This document shows, in pieces, positions 1 to 10,697 of a stretch of DNA of 64,000 bases. The stretch is taken from assembly GCA_024082115.1 (NCBI GenBank), contig JAMRYE010000010.1, positions 2,666,001 to 2,730,000 on the forward strand, read 5' to 3'. Every line of letters starts with the position of its first letter. Positions within the stretch are counted from its first letter, which is position 1. This DNA comes from Rhinocladiella similis. Taxonomy: Eukaryota > Ascomycota > Eurotiomycetes > Chaetothyriales > Herpotrichiellaceae. The notes beneath the pieces were generated by a model. The model worked only from the letters and a program-made list of their open reading frames with translations, ran no database searches and was not told the DNA's origin. The position numbers and the translations under genes were made by a program.

Positions 1-330
1 AGGTATCATGTGCTTTTTGCTCTGTGGCTGCCTCAACAACGCCTAAGCAATCGCGGTAATCTCCATGCAAACCAAGCTGCCCACCTGACTTTCTGATAGA
101 GCATAGATATCGCTCCAGTGTCATGATCAGGCGGAGAGGCCGGTCGTGGTAGACTCAGGATTCGTGGTTCCCGAATGAGCTTTGTAAGAGTTCAGTCGAC
201 GCATCCTGAGTGTTCGGCCCGACATCGATATGGCCAAGCACGTAAAGGGAGTCGGGTGTGTACAGTTTGACTGTGCCTGCTCCTACCTTCCACAGTTCCC
301 ACACTTCTGACCGATAGCAGATGATGCTGA
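1..330. other. intergenic edge, downstream of La gene
   Basis: This is the 3' flank of the La gene and contains its presumed 3' UTR. No coding pattern, tRNA or repeat was seen. Confidence 0.5.
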
Positions 331-1792
331 TCAAGATGCAGCAGCAGGAACCTCTTCAGGCTTGACATCAACCTTCTTGGCCTCTGGCCCAGCCTCGCCA
401 TCTTCCTCTCTGGCTCGCTTCTTGCTGGTGGTCTCTTCAGCATTGCCATTTTGGTGTTCAGCCTGCTCCCCTTGCTCTTTCCTTGTCTCTTCATCAACAG
501 CTGCTCTAGCCTTGGCGAGTGCGTCATCACGACCAGAGTCCTTCGGGCCAGTGGAAGACTTGACGGTAGGAATTCCCCTGCGTCTCCGTCAGTATTGCGT
601 TCCCAGACACACGAACATGCCACATGACTCACCTCTCATCTATCTTGTTCTCATACGAGCGGCCACCTCTGTTTCCACGATCACCACGTTTCTTGTCATC
701 GCGGAAACCGCGCTTCTTGTCCTCATCTCTTCGAGTTCTCCAGTCTCGAGTGTCTTCTCCGTCTCTCTTGCGCTTGTGGTCTCGGCCATTACGGTCATCT
801 CTTCTACCTGAATGAAACTTGGACTTGTTTGGTACGATCTTGCCGGCTTTGATGTCGTCCATCTTCTTCTCGCAGTACTCCCGCTTGCTCATGATCTGAA
901 GATCATTACCCTTGTACTGCGGCTTGGGGTCCAACGCGAGGAATGCCTTGGCCAACTCTTCCGTATCGAACTCGACAAACACACTTCCCTTGAACAGCTT
1001 GTCTTGGGCACGTCGCAGCCGGACTGCTTTGACGGGACCATAGGGTTCGAAAAACTCTTCGATGTCGAATTGTGTGCTAGCATCTTCATCACCAAAGCCT
1101 TTGACATAGACACTGCGTGGCGCGGCGGCATTCTCGTGGATGGTGATTCTGTTCGGGTCGTCCCAGTCCTCTGGCAGATCCTTTCGTCGAACGCGGGTCT
1201 CGTTGTCGGTCAACTCCACAAAGGTAGATTCTCGCAGGGCTGCTACGACAGCCTCAAAAGGTTGGAAGCGTTGCATACGTTTGAAGCTGTGGACTTTGAA
1301 CAGATCCACGGACTGGTTCTCGCTGTCCTTGATCGAGTTGCGGATAAAGGTATCGGTCGGCAGATTCGAGTCGGAGAAGTAGAACTCGACCTTGAAAGAG
1401 AAGTGTCAGTGTGTACTACGGAGTCAAGTCTGTGCTGTTTGTGTTGGACGTACCTGCTTACGAATAGCGACAGGGTCACTGGTCACTTCTTGAGAGGTGG
1501 GATCGAATTTGCTATTGTTGCGGTTGTTGCGAGGACCATATCCTCCTCTGCGGTCACCGCGCCCACCTCGACCGCCACGGCGATCGTTGTGATGTTCCCG
1601 ATCTCTGCTGTCGGTCTCCTTCTTGTCCGAATCATCGTTCGCAGCCTTCTCGACAGTTGTGGTTTCGCTGGTTTCTTGCTTCTGCTCGGAGTCGCCCTGC
1701 AGTTCTGCTAAGAGCTTCTTCGCATCTTCAGCGGCTGCGGCGTTGTGGTCAACAGGAGTTTGCAGGGCGTCGGTCACCGTTTCTTCCGCCAT
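331..1792 (-). CDS. LHP1: La-type RNA-binding protein (Lhp1 homolog)
   Basis: La protein binds the 3' oligo-U tails of new RNA polymerase III transcripts and chaperones tRNA and other small RNAs in the nucleus. I read three exons: 1454-1792, 633-1390 and 331-577. The introns are 1391-1453 (GTACGT..AAG) and 578-632 (GTGAGT..CAG), and phases match, giving about 447 residues. An acidic N-terminus and an RGG-rich stretch (about 70-90) precede the La motif, which spans the first intron with the signature FYFSDSNLPTDTF. An RRM follows (about 205-290; VYVKGF as RNP2-like and GSVFVEF as RNP1-like). The C-terminus is very basic (KRKRDGED, RGFRDDKKRG) and then acidic. It is longer than yeast Lhp1 and close to metazoan La. 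The last exon lies outside the longest ORF and was placed from splice sites. Its tail KKRAREEDGEAG is typical of La nuclear-targeting tails. Confidence 0.93.
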
Positions 1793-2695
1793 GGTGGTAG
1801 TTGTGATGCGGGGGAGGAATTAGTTGAAACAGTGAAAGAGTAGAGGGACAACAGATGTTGCCCGGCGGGTTTCTCCTGTGGTATTTGCGCAGGATGATGA
1901 AAGAACGCGAACACAAGTTATTGCTGAGTCTGAGATGTATGCACGAGGCTTTTCTACGCAGGTCGGTAACTCATGTTGCGAACCGCAGTTCCAAAATTTT
2001 TGGACTGCGATAGACTTTCTCTAAAATTTTGCGGGGCAGTGGCTTGGCGCATCCGCTAAGGCTCCGAGGTACCTACAATGAATACTCGTAGGACCCCTTC
2101 AAGGAGTCTCTATGATCTACCTAGGTCCCTGTACTCGCTACGTACCCCAAGGCACCTGTTTAGGTGTGTCTCTCTTCCTCTCACACACACTGGTCAAGAG
2201 CTCGTGGAAGAAGCGTCCGTCCAAATCGATGCTAGACGGCGCTCATCAAGGTCTCGACCAAGGCAAGGCGGCTAATTTCTTGCCTACGGTGGACACCGAC
2301 TCGCCTACCTCCCACTCAGCTAACCCCTGGATGAAGACTCTCTTGTTACCACTCTGACACTTTCCAACTTACTCTGCTCACTTATCGAATTATTTGAGGG
2401 GTGCCGATGCAGAGCCAAGTCTGATGAAGCCAGCAATAAGACCACATACAGGACGCAGACGTGGTACACGATGCCTGACGGTGTGAGAATTGGGTCGTTG
2501 TGCCCGGGGCGGCGCAGCTTCGCTAAGCCAGAATTCAGCCCGCCTCAGGCAATCAGCCTTCTCCCTTGGCCAGTGGCCCGCAGGCCGAAACGTAATGAGA
2601 GCGTGGCACCAGTTTCAAATTCCACAGAGAGGCCTGATTTACAGCCTGCTGGGGGGGCTGATAACATGCCCTTTTGATTTGCATTATATTGTAGC
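1793..2695. other. divergent promoter region, La / DUF3433 gene
   Basis: This intergenic region lies between two divergently transcribed genes. The start of the DUF3433 gene is uncertain: ATGs at 2696 and 2891 are in the same frame, so the true leader may extend to about 2890. No conserved element was recognised. Confidence 0.45.
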
Positions 2696-5600
2696 ATGAG
2701 GAAGCCTCCGATGCGAAAACATGTCAATTCTCAAGACGACTTCTCGAGTCGTCTGAAGGTCGATAGTTCGGCGCATAAAGCCGACATTGAGAGGCCGAGG
2801 AGATTAGTATTCTGCAGAGTCTTCTTTCCGAAGGGAAGGAATCGAGCTCGAAAGGACAAAAGGATCAGACTGACGGACCTCCGAGTCGAAATGGCGCTCT
2901 TGTCACTTCTCACTGGGAAGAACGCTGCCGTCGTCGAACATACCAGGTTGCCCTCCCAAGATGACATCTTCGACAATGTACAATTACCTGGAGTCCAGCA
3001 GGGGAAGTCTGAAGCACCCACCCAGCGGTCATGGACACCTCTTTTCCTACGACGATACATTCTGTCGCTGTTCTTGTCGGCATTTCTCCTCGTGGCTGTC
3101 GCGCTTGCGGTGCTCTTCTCCGTGGCAAAGAAGAATCATGGCATAGTCAATGTCAGAGAGGATCTGTCATACCTATGGATATTTGGTCCGACGGTGGTCT
3201 TCATCATCATTGCAGCCTTTTGGACCCAGGTCGAATTTCGTACGATGCAAATGATGCCGTGGAATGTCATGTCCAAAGGTCAAGCACCAGCCGAGGACAG
3301 TGTCTTGCTCGACTACGTTTCCATGTGGAATGTCGTGGCCATGTTCACGGCGGCCAAGCGAAAGCACTGGGTCGTCTCGGTTGCGGTGCTAGGAACACTC
3401 CTGGTCAAAGTGCTCATTGTGCTCTCCACGGGTCTCTTCGTGAAACAGGACATCACCACTGAAAAGCCAACGACGTTCAACCTCGCCTCTACCCTCGACG
3501 ATTCATCCTTCACTGATGCCTTTCAACAAACTGCCCCGTCGGATTCTTATTTTGTCAGCGTAGGCGTCGTCTCCCAGAACCTCTCGAGCCCAACGGGGAC
3601 CCAGAACAACCTTGTATATGAGACCGTAAATATCGGCAACTCTACCAAGGTGACCTCTACGGTCGACCTGAAGATCTTGTCGCTCAATATGACATGCGAA
3701 GCTGCGCAGCTATTGCCGTACGCCCCCGGCAGTCTCGGAAATACGTGGAATGATACCATGCAAATTGAAAGCTCCACCTGCAAGAATGCCAGTTGGTGGA
3801 TGAACATGAACTTTACGCAGGAGGGTGATGGTTACTTTCTTTGGAACAGCCCGGGATGTTGCTCTTGCCGAGATCAGGAGGCGTTGGTGCTCCTAGAGAT
3901 CAGCACCGCCCCCAACCGGTACTCCTACGACTGGCGACTCATGATGTACGGTGGCAATCGCAAACCCGGCGGTAACCGTACTGTTCTGGTCAATCCGACG
4001 TTTGATACTGTCGATTTTCAACCTATCATCTGTAAACCCTCATACAGGGCCCACCAGGGAAGGGTAATATTCCAGGGCTCAGCATCGAGCGGGTCGGTGC
4101 CAGAGGTGCAAATTGAGCTCGGGGATCCCACCAACACAACGACCATTGATGACGATATTGCCCAGAGATTATTCCTGCGCGCTCACAAGGCGTTCTACAA
4201 CGGGAACGGAGGCCAATTGAACTCGGCTTACTTGATCGATCCTGGCTGGGATGGAGATCATTCTCGGTTTTTTGACCTGGACTACCTCGTTCGGCATGCC
4301 GAGAACACACTGCCGGTGATGATGGCCCAAGCAGCAAAGGACAACATCTTGATGCCGTCCGAGTCCGTTGCTGAAGGTAGTGTTTCATCAATACAGTCGC
4401 GGCTCACCATCAGGACAGCGTCATTCATCGCCACCGAAGTCATCTTGGTGCTCCTCTGCCTCGTTTCGACATTCTTGATTTGGTCCGATGCGCGGAATAT
4501 GTGTCCTCGGGACCCGGTAACAATTGCCGGCCTCAGCACCATCCTCGCGCGCAGCAAAGACATTAATGCCATTCTTCGTGACTCCGGGACGTACACTGTC
4601 GAACAGATCGAGCAAGTGCTCAGTGGCCACCGATTCCGCACCGAGAGAGAAGCGGGATCCAGCTTTTCTATCGAGTGTGAGAATGCAGTGATCAAGCAAG
4701 ACCGCACGACATTGCTAGACGGAAGCTGCCATGTCACTTGGTGGCGACCAGCAACAGCGAGATGGCCATTACGTGTTCTGACTGTCCTGCCCCCACTCGT
4801 ATTCATCGGCATCCTGGAGCTCCTCTACCAGCTTTCGGCCAAAAATGACGGCCTAGCAAACACAGGCACGGAAAGCTTCACCCACTACGCCTTCATATAC
4901 GTCCCTGCATTTTTGGTGCTCGCAGTGCGAACCACTTATGACATGCTGGACTTCACAGCTCGTACTGCTCAGCAGTACCACCTCCTGGTTAGAGGGAACG
5001 CGGATGCGGAAGGAAGTATCTTCCAAAACCATCATCGACGAGTCACCATCCTGGCATTCTTATCCGCACTGAGACGGAAACATTGGGCCGTCATATCGTC
5101 TACTTTTGCAGTTCTCATTGCGCCGGTACTCTCCATTACGGTGTCCAGCCTGTTCACCTCCATTGATATGACAACGAGTCAATCGGTCAGTCTGATACAA
5201 CAAAGTCGTTGGAACGTCAGCGACGCATCAAGTGACTTGTATTACACTCCAGACTGGTACCCTGGGATTGAGACGAGAGCGAGTGTATCCGGTATCAACG
5301 TCTACGCTGGACAGCAAGCTCTAACAGGTGGTCTTATTGAGAATTTCAATCTCTCGTATCCTCAATGGACGTACGAGCGCTTTTCGTTTCCTCGCTTTGA
5401 TTTGCAGTCCGAGACTAAAGTAGCTGCGAACTTGACACAACGACAAGTCCGGGCTCGGATACCGGCGTTGCAAGGTAACCTGAACTGCAATCACACAGTT
5501 GGTACCTCCTCCTTGGCTTCTGGTGTATTCTCTTTTGATGGGTTCGAGTTCGGTTCTCGAGGGGATAATTGCGGATATCCGGACAGTTTATCATATCAGA

Positions 5601-6553
5601 ATTATGACAGACAGCAGCCATCGTACAACTTTGAGTTCTACAATCAGACAGGGAACAATGCCAGTCTTGGGACAGTAGACATCACATCGAGGCCAGACTG
5701 TCCGACAATTGTCTTCATGCTTGCAGAGATTGATGAGGGCAACACTACCAAAGCCACCGTCCTCCAGTGCCGGCCACGCATCGAGCTTGTCGATGTTGAC
5801 ATCCAGCTAGACTATCCTTCATGGCAAATCGACGTTGATGACCCACCACAACCAGTGTCTGGTACCGAGGCGGTTTTGTACGATGGCTATTTCAATTCGA
5901 CCCGTGGCGGCGATGTGTTTCCCAGTCTTGATGAGCTCCAGGTAATTCTTCTCGGTCAAGGGGGTTCATTCGACTGGCTCACTACGCTCTCGAACCTGAC
6001 ACATTTGTCCACTCCGGAATTGATGGATGCGTCGGTGCTGAATAGGGAGATGTCTCGGCTGTACGGCATCGTCGTGCCACAACTAATCAACACGTACGCA
6101 ACCGAGGTCGACACAAAGCCCTCTGGAAACGATCCGGGCCAGGCTCACGTCGCAGCGACATTACTCAATCCAACGCAGCCACGAATCAAGCAGAACATGA
6201 CTGCCACGCGTGTTCTGCAAGCCATCTTTGCTACGATGGTTATTTGCGCCATGTCCAGTATGTTGTTTGTCGACACCCACAAGGTCATGCCGAAGAATCC
6301 GTACAGCATCGCGGCTGTAGCAAGTCTCTTGGCGGGCAGTCGAATCCTCGAAGCCATGCCACCTGGTAGTGAATGGTGGAGCGACAAGGAGCTGAAGCAA
6401 CTCGGCATGTTTGAAGCAATGAAGTTCCGTATGGGCTGGTGGAGACATGATGACATGAGAAGGTTTGTGATTGATTATTATGAACACGAGGAAGCGTTGG
6501 AACAGTATGAGTACCCATACCAGTGCAAAGGTCGAGGTATGTACATGAGATGA
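2696..6553 (+). CDS. large DUF3433-type multi-pass membrane protein
   Basis: This is a single 1285-codon exon. The protein is internally duplicated. Two membrane modules (about residues 110-250 and 680-830) share the order W-x-P, hydrophobic helix, a second helix, then an AAKRKHW or ALRRKHW motif followed by another helix. Each module is followed by a long N-glycosylation-rich extracellular-type segment, then one helix and a short motif: CPRDPVTIAGLSTILARS near 600 and MPKNPYSIAAVASLLAGS near 1190. This matches the fungal DUF3433 family, whose biochemical role is unknown. It probably sits in the plasma membrane or the secretory pathway. The first 65 residues are basic and lack a helix, so translation may begin at the Met at 2891 (MALLSLLTGK). 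Either start keeps all membrane segments. Confidence 0.85.
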   Translation: MRKPPMRKHVNSQDDFSSRLKVDSSAHKADIERPRRLVFCRVFFPKGRNRARKDKRIRLTDLRVEMALLSLLTGKNAAVVEHTRLPSQDDIFDNVQLPGVQQGKSEAPTQRSWTPLFLRRYILSLFLSAFLLVAVALAVLFSVAKKNHGIVNVREDLSYLWIFGPTVVFIIIAAFWTQVEFRTMQMMPWNVMSKGQAPAEDSVLLDYVSMWNVVAMFTAAKRKHWVVSVAVLGTLLVKVLIVLSTGLFVKQDITTEKPTTFNLASTLDDSSFTDAFQQTAPSDSYFVSVGVVSQNLSSPTGTQNNLVYETVNIGNSTKVTSTVDLKILSLNMTCEAAQLLPYAPGSLGNTWNDTMQIESSTCKNASWWMNMNFTQEGDGYFLWNSPGCCSCRDQEALVLLEISTAPNRYSYDWRLMMYGGNRKPGGNRTVLVNPTFDTVDFQPIICKPSYRAHQGRVIFQGSASSGSVPEVQIELGDPTNTTTIDDDIAQRLFLRAHKAFYNGNGGQLNSAYLIDPGWDGDHSRFFDLDYLVRHAENTLPVMMAQAAKDNILMPSESVAEGSVSSIQSRLTIRTASFIATEVILVLLCLVSTFLIWSDARNMCPRDPVTIAGLSTILARSKDINAILRDSGTYTVEQIEQVLSGHRFRTEREAGSSFSIECENAVIKQDRTTLLDGSCHVTWWRPATARWPLRVLTVLPPLVFIGILELLYQLSAKNDGLANTGTESFTHYAFIYVPAFLVLAVRTTYDMLDFTARTAQQYHLLVRGNADAEGSIFQNHHRRVTILAFLSALRRKHWAVISSTFAVLIAPVLSITVSSLFTSIDMTTSQSVSLIQQSRWNVSDASSDLYYTPDWYPGIETRASVSGINVYAGQQALTGGLIENFNLSYPQWTYERFSFPRFDLQSETKVAANLTQRQVRARIPALQGNLNCNHTVGTSSLASGVFSFDGFEFGSRGDNCGYPDSLSYQNYDRQQPSYNFEFYNQTGNNASLGTVDITSRPDCPTIVFMLAEIDEGNTTKATVLQCRPRIELVDVDIQLDYPSWQIDVDDPPQPVSGTEAVLYDGYFNSTRGGDVFPSLDELQVILLGQGGSFDWLTTLSNLTHLSTPELMDASVLNREMSRLYGIVVPQLINTYATEVDTKPSGNDPGQAHVAATLLNPTQPRIKQNMTATRVLQAIFATMVICAMSSMLFVDTHKVMPKNPYSIAAVASLLAGSRILEAMPPGSEWWSDKELKQLGMFEAMKFRMGWWRHDDMRRFVIDYYEHEEALEQYEYPYQCKGRGMYMR

Positions 6554-6587
6554 TGAGGTGACGATGCGTTCTTCAACAGGAGTAGAG

Positions 6588-7940
6588 TCAGTGACATAGG
6601 CCTCCAGCGTCGATCTTTGTGGCCGTCGCTCGAATCAATGAATCTCCAAGCCTGTATTGACTCTCTCTAAAGTATCGATTCATGGCTCCCATGTTTATTG
6701 GATTTCTTAGATACGCGGATGTTGATGACACTGTCGACGTGCTCGAGAGGGACATACCGGAATCAACTGTCCGCGACGAGATATCGGAAAACATCGAGAT
6801 TGAACTGTCGCGGGACCTCGGTGTCAATTTTGAGATTTCAGCGTTGTCGGCATAATTGTCCATTTGGTGATGATGGTGGAAAGACTCGACCGCAGTCATT
6901 GTCGATGTGTCGGATATTGCACACTGACATCTCTCCTCCTCTTTCAGCATGGGTTCCGTCTGGACACAGGCATGGGTATACAATGGACGTCTGCGGATCG
7001 GCGATTCAAGTGTTTGACTCCCTTCGACCACTTGAGCTTGAAACTCAGGCCGTGTTGTCAGGTTTCGTTGGCCATCGTGACTTCTGTTCCTTTCATGAGA
7101 GCCCTTGAGGGACAAGATGCCTGCGATTGCAATACTTCGTGGTCTCAGCTTCTTGCGGGCCTGCAGATGCCTACGCTCTGTGGGAAGGCTGAGATCGTTA
7201 CTTGCCGCCGCTGAGGTGGTGGAGGTTTCGGAATGTGAGAACGAGAATGTATGTGACTTTCTGCGTAGTTTTGCTATTGCCGTGGCCGCAGCGTATGTTG
7301 TCGAGGTCGAGCGTGCGATTTCGTCTCGACTGGCGCCTACGCCGGCGCTTATGGAGTGGTGACGGGTATCTCGAAGTTCGGTATTGATGTGGGAGATTCG
7401 ATTGAACTTGTCAAAGGCGAAGAACTCGTCATTGTGACCCAGAGACACCTGTAGGGTTTCTAGGTGCCTTTTGGTCCCGTCGGAGGGAAACAGCCACCGT
7501 TCGAGGGCCAGTGGGAGACCGTGTCTTTCTACACGAGCAGAATGTAACTTGTCAGTATATCCACAGCAGACCAGAGCATACCAGAGCCAGCGACAGTGTC
7601 TTAGGCAGGAAGAAAGAGGCTCGATCCAAGATGCCCAGAGCGAACCGTTGGCAACGAAGGGATTGTGCAGTATGAAATGGGCAAAGAGAGGTGTTTGTAG
7701 AATTGGAAGGACGGTCACTGCACCTTGTCGATACTGGCCCTGCCTGTCCTGCCAGCAGATGTAGTACTTGTCAAAGGCGCCGAACGCGTAGACCAGGATC
7801 TTGTCCTCGCTTTCCAATTGTCCTAGGAGGTGGTGCAGTCTTATATCTGACTCGGCGCTGGCTGGTCTGGGAAGTTTCGTCATGAATCTTCTGCCATCGG
7901 ATAGTATCGAGTCAGCATTGCTTTCAGCGTCTTGTCCCAT
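6588..7940 (-). CDS. unknown conserved-looking cytosolic/nuclear protein
   Basis: I do not recognise the family. The open frame is 450 codons. The N-terminal part looks like a folded domain (KILVYAFGAFDKYYICWQD, then LPLALERWLFP and LETLQVSLGHNDEFFAF). The rest is Ser/Arg-rich and probably disordered. The segment at 7529-7723 breaks the domain with unrelated hydrophobic and Cys-rich sequence and is flanked by GTGCAG and TGTAG. If it is an intron (195 nt, phase 1), the reading becomes QYRQ-E-RHGLPLALERW and the protein has 385 residues. Because 195 is divisible by three and stop-free, the unspliced frame stays open. The gene converges on the DUF3433 gene, with 34 bp between stop codons. Confidence 0.6.
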   Translation of the reverse strand: MGQDAESNADSILSDGRRFMTKLPRPASAESDIRLHHLLGQLESEDKILVYAFGAFDKYYICWQDRQGQYRQGAVTVLPILQTPLFAHFILHNPFVANGSLWASWIEPLSSCLRHCRWLWYALVCCGYTDKLHSARVERHGLPLALERWLFPSDGTKRHLETLQVSLGHNDEFFAFDKFNRISHINTELRDTRHHSISAGVGASRDEIARSTSTTYAAATAIAKLRRKSHTFSFSHSETSTTSAAASNDLSLPTERRHLQARKKLRPRSIAIAGILSLKGSHERNRSHDGQRNLTTRPEFQAQVVEGSQTLESPIRRRPLYTHACVQTEPMLKEEERCQCAISDTSTMTAVESFHHHHQMDNYADNAEISKLTPRSRDSSISMFSDISSRTVDSGMSLSSTSTVSSTSAYLRNPINMGAMNRYFRESQYRLGDSLIRATATKIDAGGLCH

Positions 7941-8829
7941 TCTTCCCTTGTCTGTCCAACGTCTCTCTGAAGAGGTAAGGCTTGTTGGGGATCCATTCGG
8001 AGGGTCTGAAAGCTTGGGACTTGAAGAATCATCGTCACGGGCACGTTAGTTGAAGCGCGACATACCTATCGTCGTACTCTGAGTGAGTGCTCGGTGGAGG
8101 GGTTGGACACGTCGATACCATCGCCGGTGACATGTGTAGCTTGTTTCGAAAGCATTCGCCTCTTAAGGCTCTGTCCTTCTTGATACGTCTGTCCGAGATG
8201 TGAACAAAAGTGATGTCGAACAATATCACTATCTTCCTGTCCGTGTGTAGAATAGTTGCAACTCCAGAAGCAAAGAACTTGGAAAGAAAAACCATTCCAC
8301 AGGTTCCTGAACGAGAGATCTGCCTCAAGAACCCTGCAAGTCAAGATTCATTCCAGAATTGGTGGTCCTCGATGCTTTGTATTCATTGTGGGCCGTGTGT
8401 GTACGGTTACAAAATGCCCCCGGTTTGTCAAGTCAGACCACTCGACGTATGATAGATTTTTTTGAAGCATGGAATGTCGCATATTGATTTCAAAGGAGAT
8501 ACCCTCCTTTACTGATCACACAGAAAGCCAACACAACGCAGCGCAACACATTAGCACTGGAAGGTTTAGTTCAAGAACTCAAGAGTCAACATGACCTCTA
8601 CGGCGGAAACGGACATTGAGGCGGATGCACGATATACTTGAATGGTCCGACAAAGCAGATGAGACCGATGGAGTTGACAATCGCAAAGCCGTCCATACCC
8701 TTGTGCATTATTCGTGATTTTGAACTGATAAACGTCAATACGCTCACCTTTCCTACCACGAATCCATATCAAAGACTACTTAGGGAACCACCTGAAGTCA
8801 TTGCGACAGCTTCATGGGTACGCTTCACA
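7941..8829. other. intergenic, 5' of unknown gene and 3' of secreted-protein gene
   Basis: No convincing gene was found. On the minus strand around 8600-8720 a short reading with one hydrophobic segment (GMDGFAIVNSIGLICFVG) is seen. No exon could be joined to it, so it is left unassigned. Confidence 0.4.
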
Positions 8830-9638
8830 TTATGTGGTCTGTTTTGCCTGTGCCTGCTCCTGTGATCTGGCCAATGGATCCTTCTTCCATCTCTTTTCTT
8901 TTCTCCATAATTCGATCTCTAATACTCGTGTACCGTTGGGGACCTTGCCGCTCAGCCCGTCATCATCGCCGTCGAAATATACCGCCCAGGCACCCGGTTC
9001 TTCTTCTACGGCCACAAAGCCTTCCCACCCTTGCAATGTCATTCTCCTGTCCAGCCTCGTACAATCGAATGGGCCCGTGATATTGGGCTGCGCGTCGACC
9101 CGTAGACCGTATTTGACTTCGTACGTCTTCCTGTCCACGTATATCCAGTTCAGCATGGGCGGGTCGTCGGATATAGTCGACACAAGACCCTCGTAGCTGG
9201 AGTCCGGGTATGGGAGATAATAGCCTGCGAATGGGTGGCCGTTTTCACGATGGGCAGCGGGTTTTTCGTCGCCATCATCATCAATGTATCCTTCATCATG
9301 ATCCTGATCTTGATCGTTGGGGACTGTATCAATGTAAAGCTGGAATATGGCCTCAATTTGTCAGTGTGGATTACTAGAGGGAAGGATATTGTGGTTTTCG
9401 CAGACTTTGGGTACACACGCAGACTCACCTTGTTATCTCGCAGGACCACTCTACGACCGTCAATCTCTCGAGACCTCCTTGATGCTCTGACGCATGTCGC
9501 GACGAGGTTGCATCTTCGTGCCCTGTGTTCTTCTCTCTTGTCTTTGCTCTGGCCCTGTCGTATGGCTTCTGCTGTTGCCAGCATCGCAGGACAAGTTACC
9601 AGCGCAACAACCATCGACAGCACCATCTTGTTCAGCAC
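8830..9638 (-). CDS. small secreted acidic protein, unknown function
   Basis: Two exons are read: 9429-9638 and 8830-9339, with the intron at 9340-9428 (GTGAGT..CAG, 89 nt, phase 0). The product is about 239 residues. An N-terminal hydrophobic stretch (LSMVVALVTCPAMLATAEA) looks like a signal peptide. A basic stretch, an Asp-rich segment (QDQDHDEGYIDDDGDE) and a domain beginning LNWIYVDRKTYEVKYGLR follow. Further blocks are GWEGFVAVEEEPGAW and RVLEIELWRKEKRW. One N-glycosylation sequon (NIT) and a single mature-region Cys are present. The length and conserved-looking blocks suggest a fungal secreted family, but I cannot name it. The Met four residues downstream (9626) is an equally good start. 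Confidence 0.75.
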
Positions 9639-10697
9639 GTGATGCTTCGCTTCTCTTCAAGGTACTCGCTGGTATTGGATTTGGAGTGTGTACGGTATGT
9701 GGAGTAGGGGGTAAGTCGTGCCGCAGTCAGGTAGTAGTGGGCGCGAGGCTGGCATGCCCCTTTTCACCGCACGGACATTTGGCGTTTCTGTACCGAGTTA
9801 TCGTCGGTGGTGTGTTGTCAGGAAAGCGAACCCAGATGGCACCGTCGGGTTTCTTGTACTACGGCTGGAAAAGCTGTTGATGTCCTAAACGTGCGAGTCA
9901 CGCCACGTTCGTCTGGATGCTCTCAATGTGGTCAGGTCTCGGCTACACTCTGAAACAATAGCTGTTGGTGTTTTCTACCTACAGTTCCACCTCCCACCCT
10001 CGAGCACGAATCCCTTCAACAGGTCAGGCTCGTGGTCAGATGGAAGACAACACTCGCCTGACAATGGAAGGCACCTTCACTGAATACAGCGTGCTACTAG
10101 GCTGTGAAACTCAGCTATCCTTTGTGAGCCTCTAGGACTGGAGTCTCGTATTGCCTGTCTTCTGTTGCCACCGGGCGATGACCGATATCGACAATATTAA
10201 CCCAGCTACGATCCCTCACTCCCATAATTACATCTGGGCAGTTGCAATAGTTACGATAATAAAATCGTACCTGGCAAGGATGCCAGTAAGACAAAGACAC
10301 TCTGTGTCGGCAGATAGTAGGAGCTTCGTGTTAGAGGTTAGCCTCACGGAGCGTTGCCACAAGGAAAGGTACACTACAACAGCTAAATCATAGTCAATCC
10401 CCAAGGAAAATTAATACTACTACATTTCCGATACCTATACTCTGCACGGATGGACTTGAGGTATGCACAGCAGAGAAACTGGTCTCTGTACGAAGCGATC
10501 TTCAACCGACGGTTGCCGCAGCTGCCCTGATACATTCCTGCACCGACCATTAAAACCTTGCCCACATACGTCCTGTCCATGTTCTTTGACCCCTGTTGGC
10601 GTCTGGCCAGTCTCATTTCGTAAAATCATACATCATGAATCGTTATCCACACATATTCTTTGTTTGTCCCGTGCCCTTTGCTGGGATTTTGGCGGCA
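9639..10697. other. intergenic between secreted-protein gene and PD-(D/E)XK-like gene
   Basis: No gene was recognised. It contains one member of a dispersed repeat pair (9896-9970). The remaining ORFs are short and lack protein-like composition. Confidence 0.5.
9896..9970 (+). repeat. dispersed repeat, copy A
   Basis: It shares a block reading TCACGCCACGTTCGTC and a second block reading ACTCTGAAACAATAGCTG with 12592-12683. A diverged spacer lies between the blocks. Nothing terminal is recognisable. Confidence 0.6.

Noticed and set aside
812..1711. 299-codon plus-strand frame opposite the La gene
   Set aside because: It is antisense to the La exons, whose La motif and RRM are unambiguous, and its translation is Leu/Val-rich as expected of a mirrored frame.
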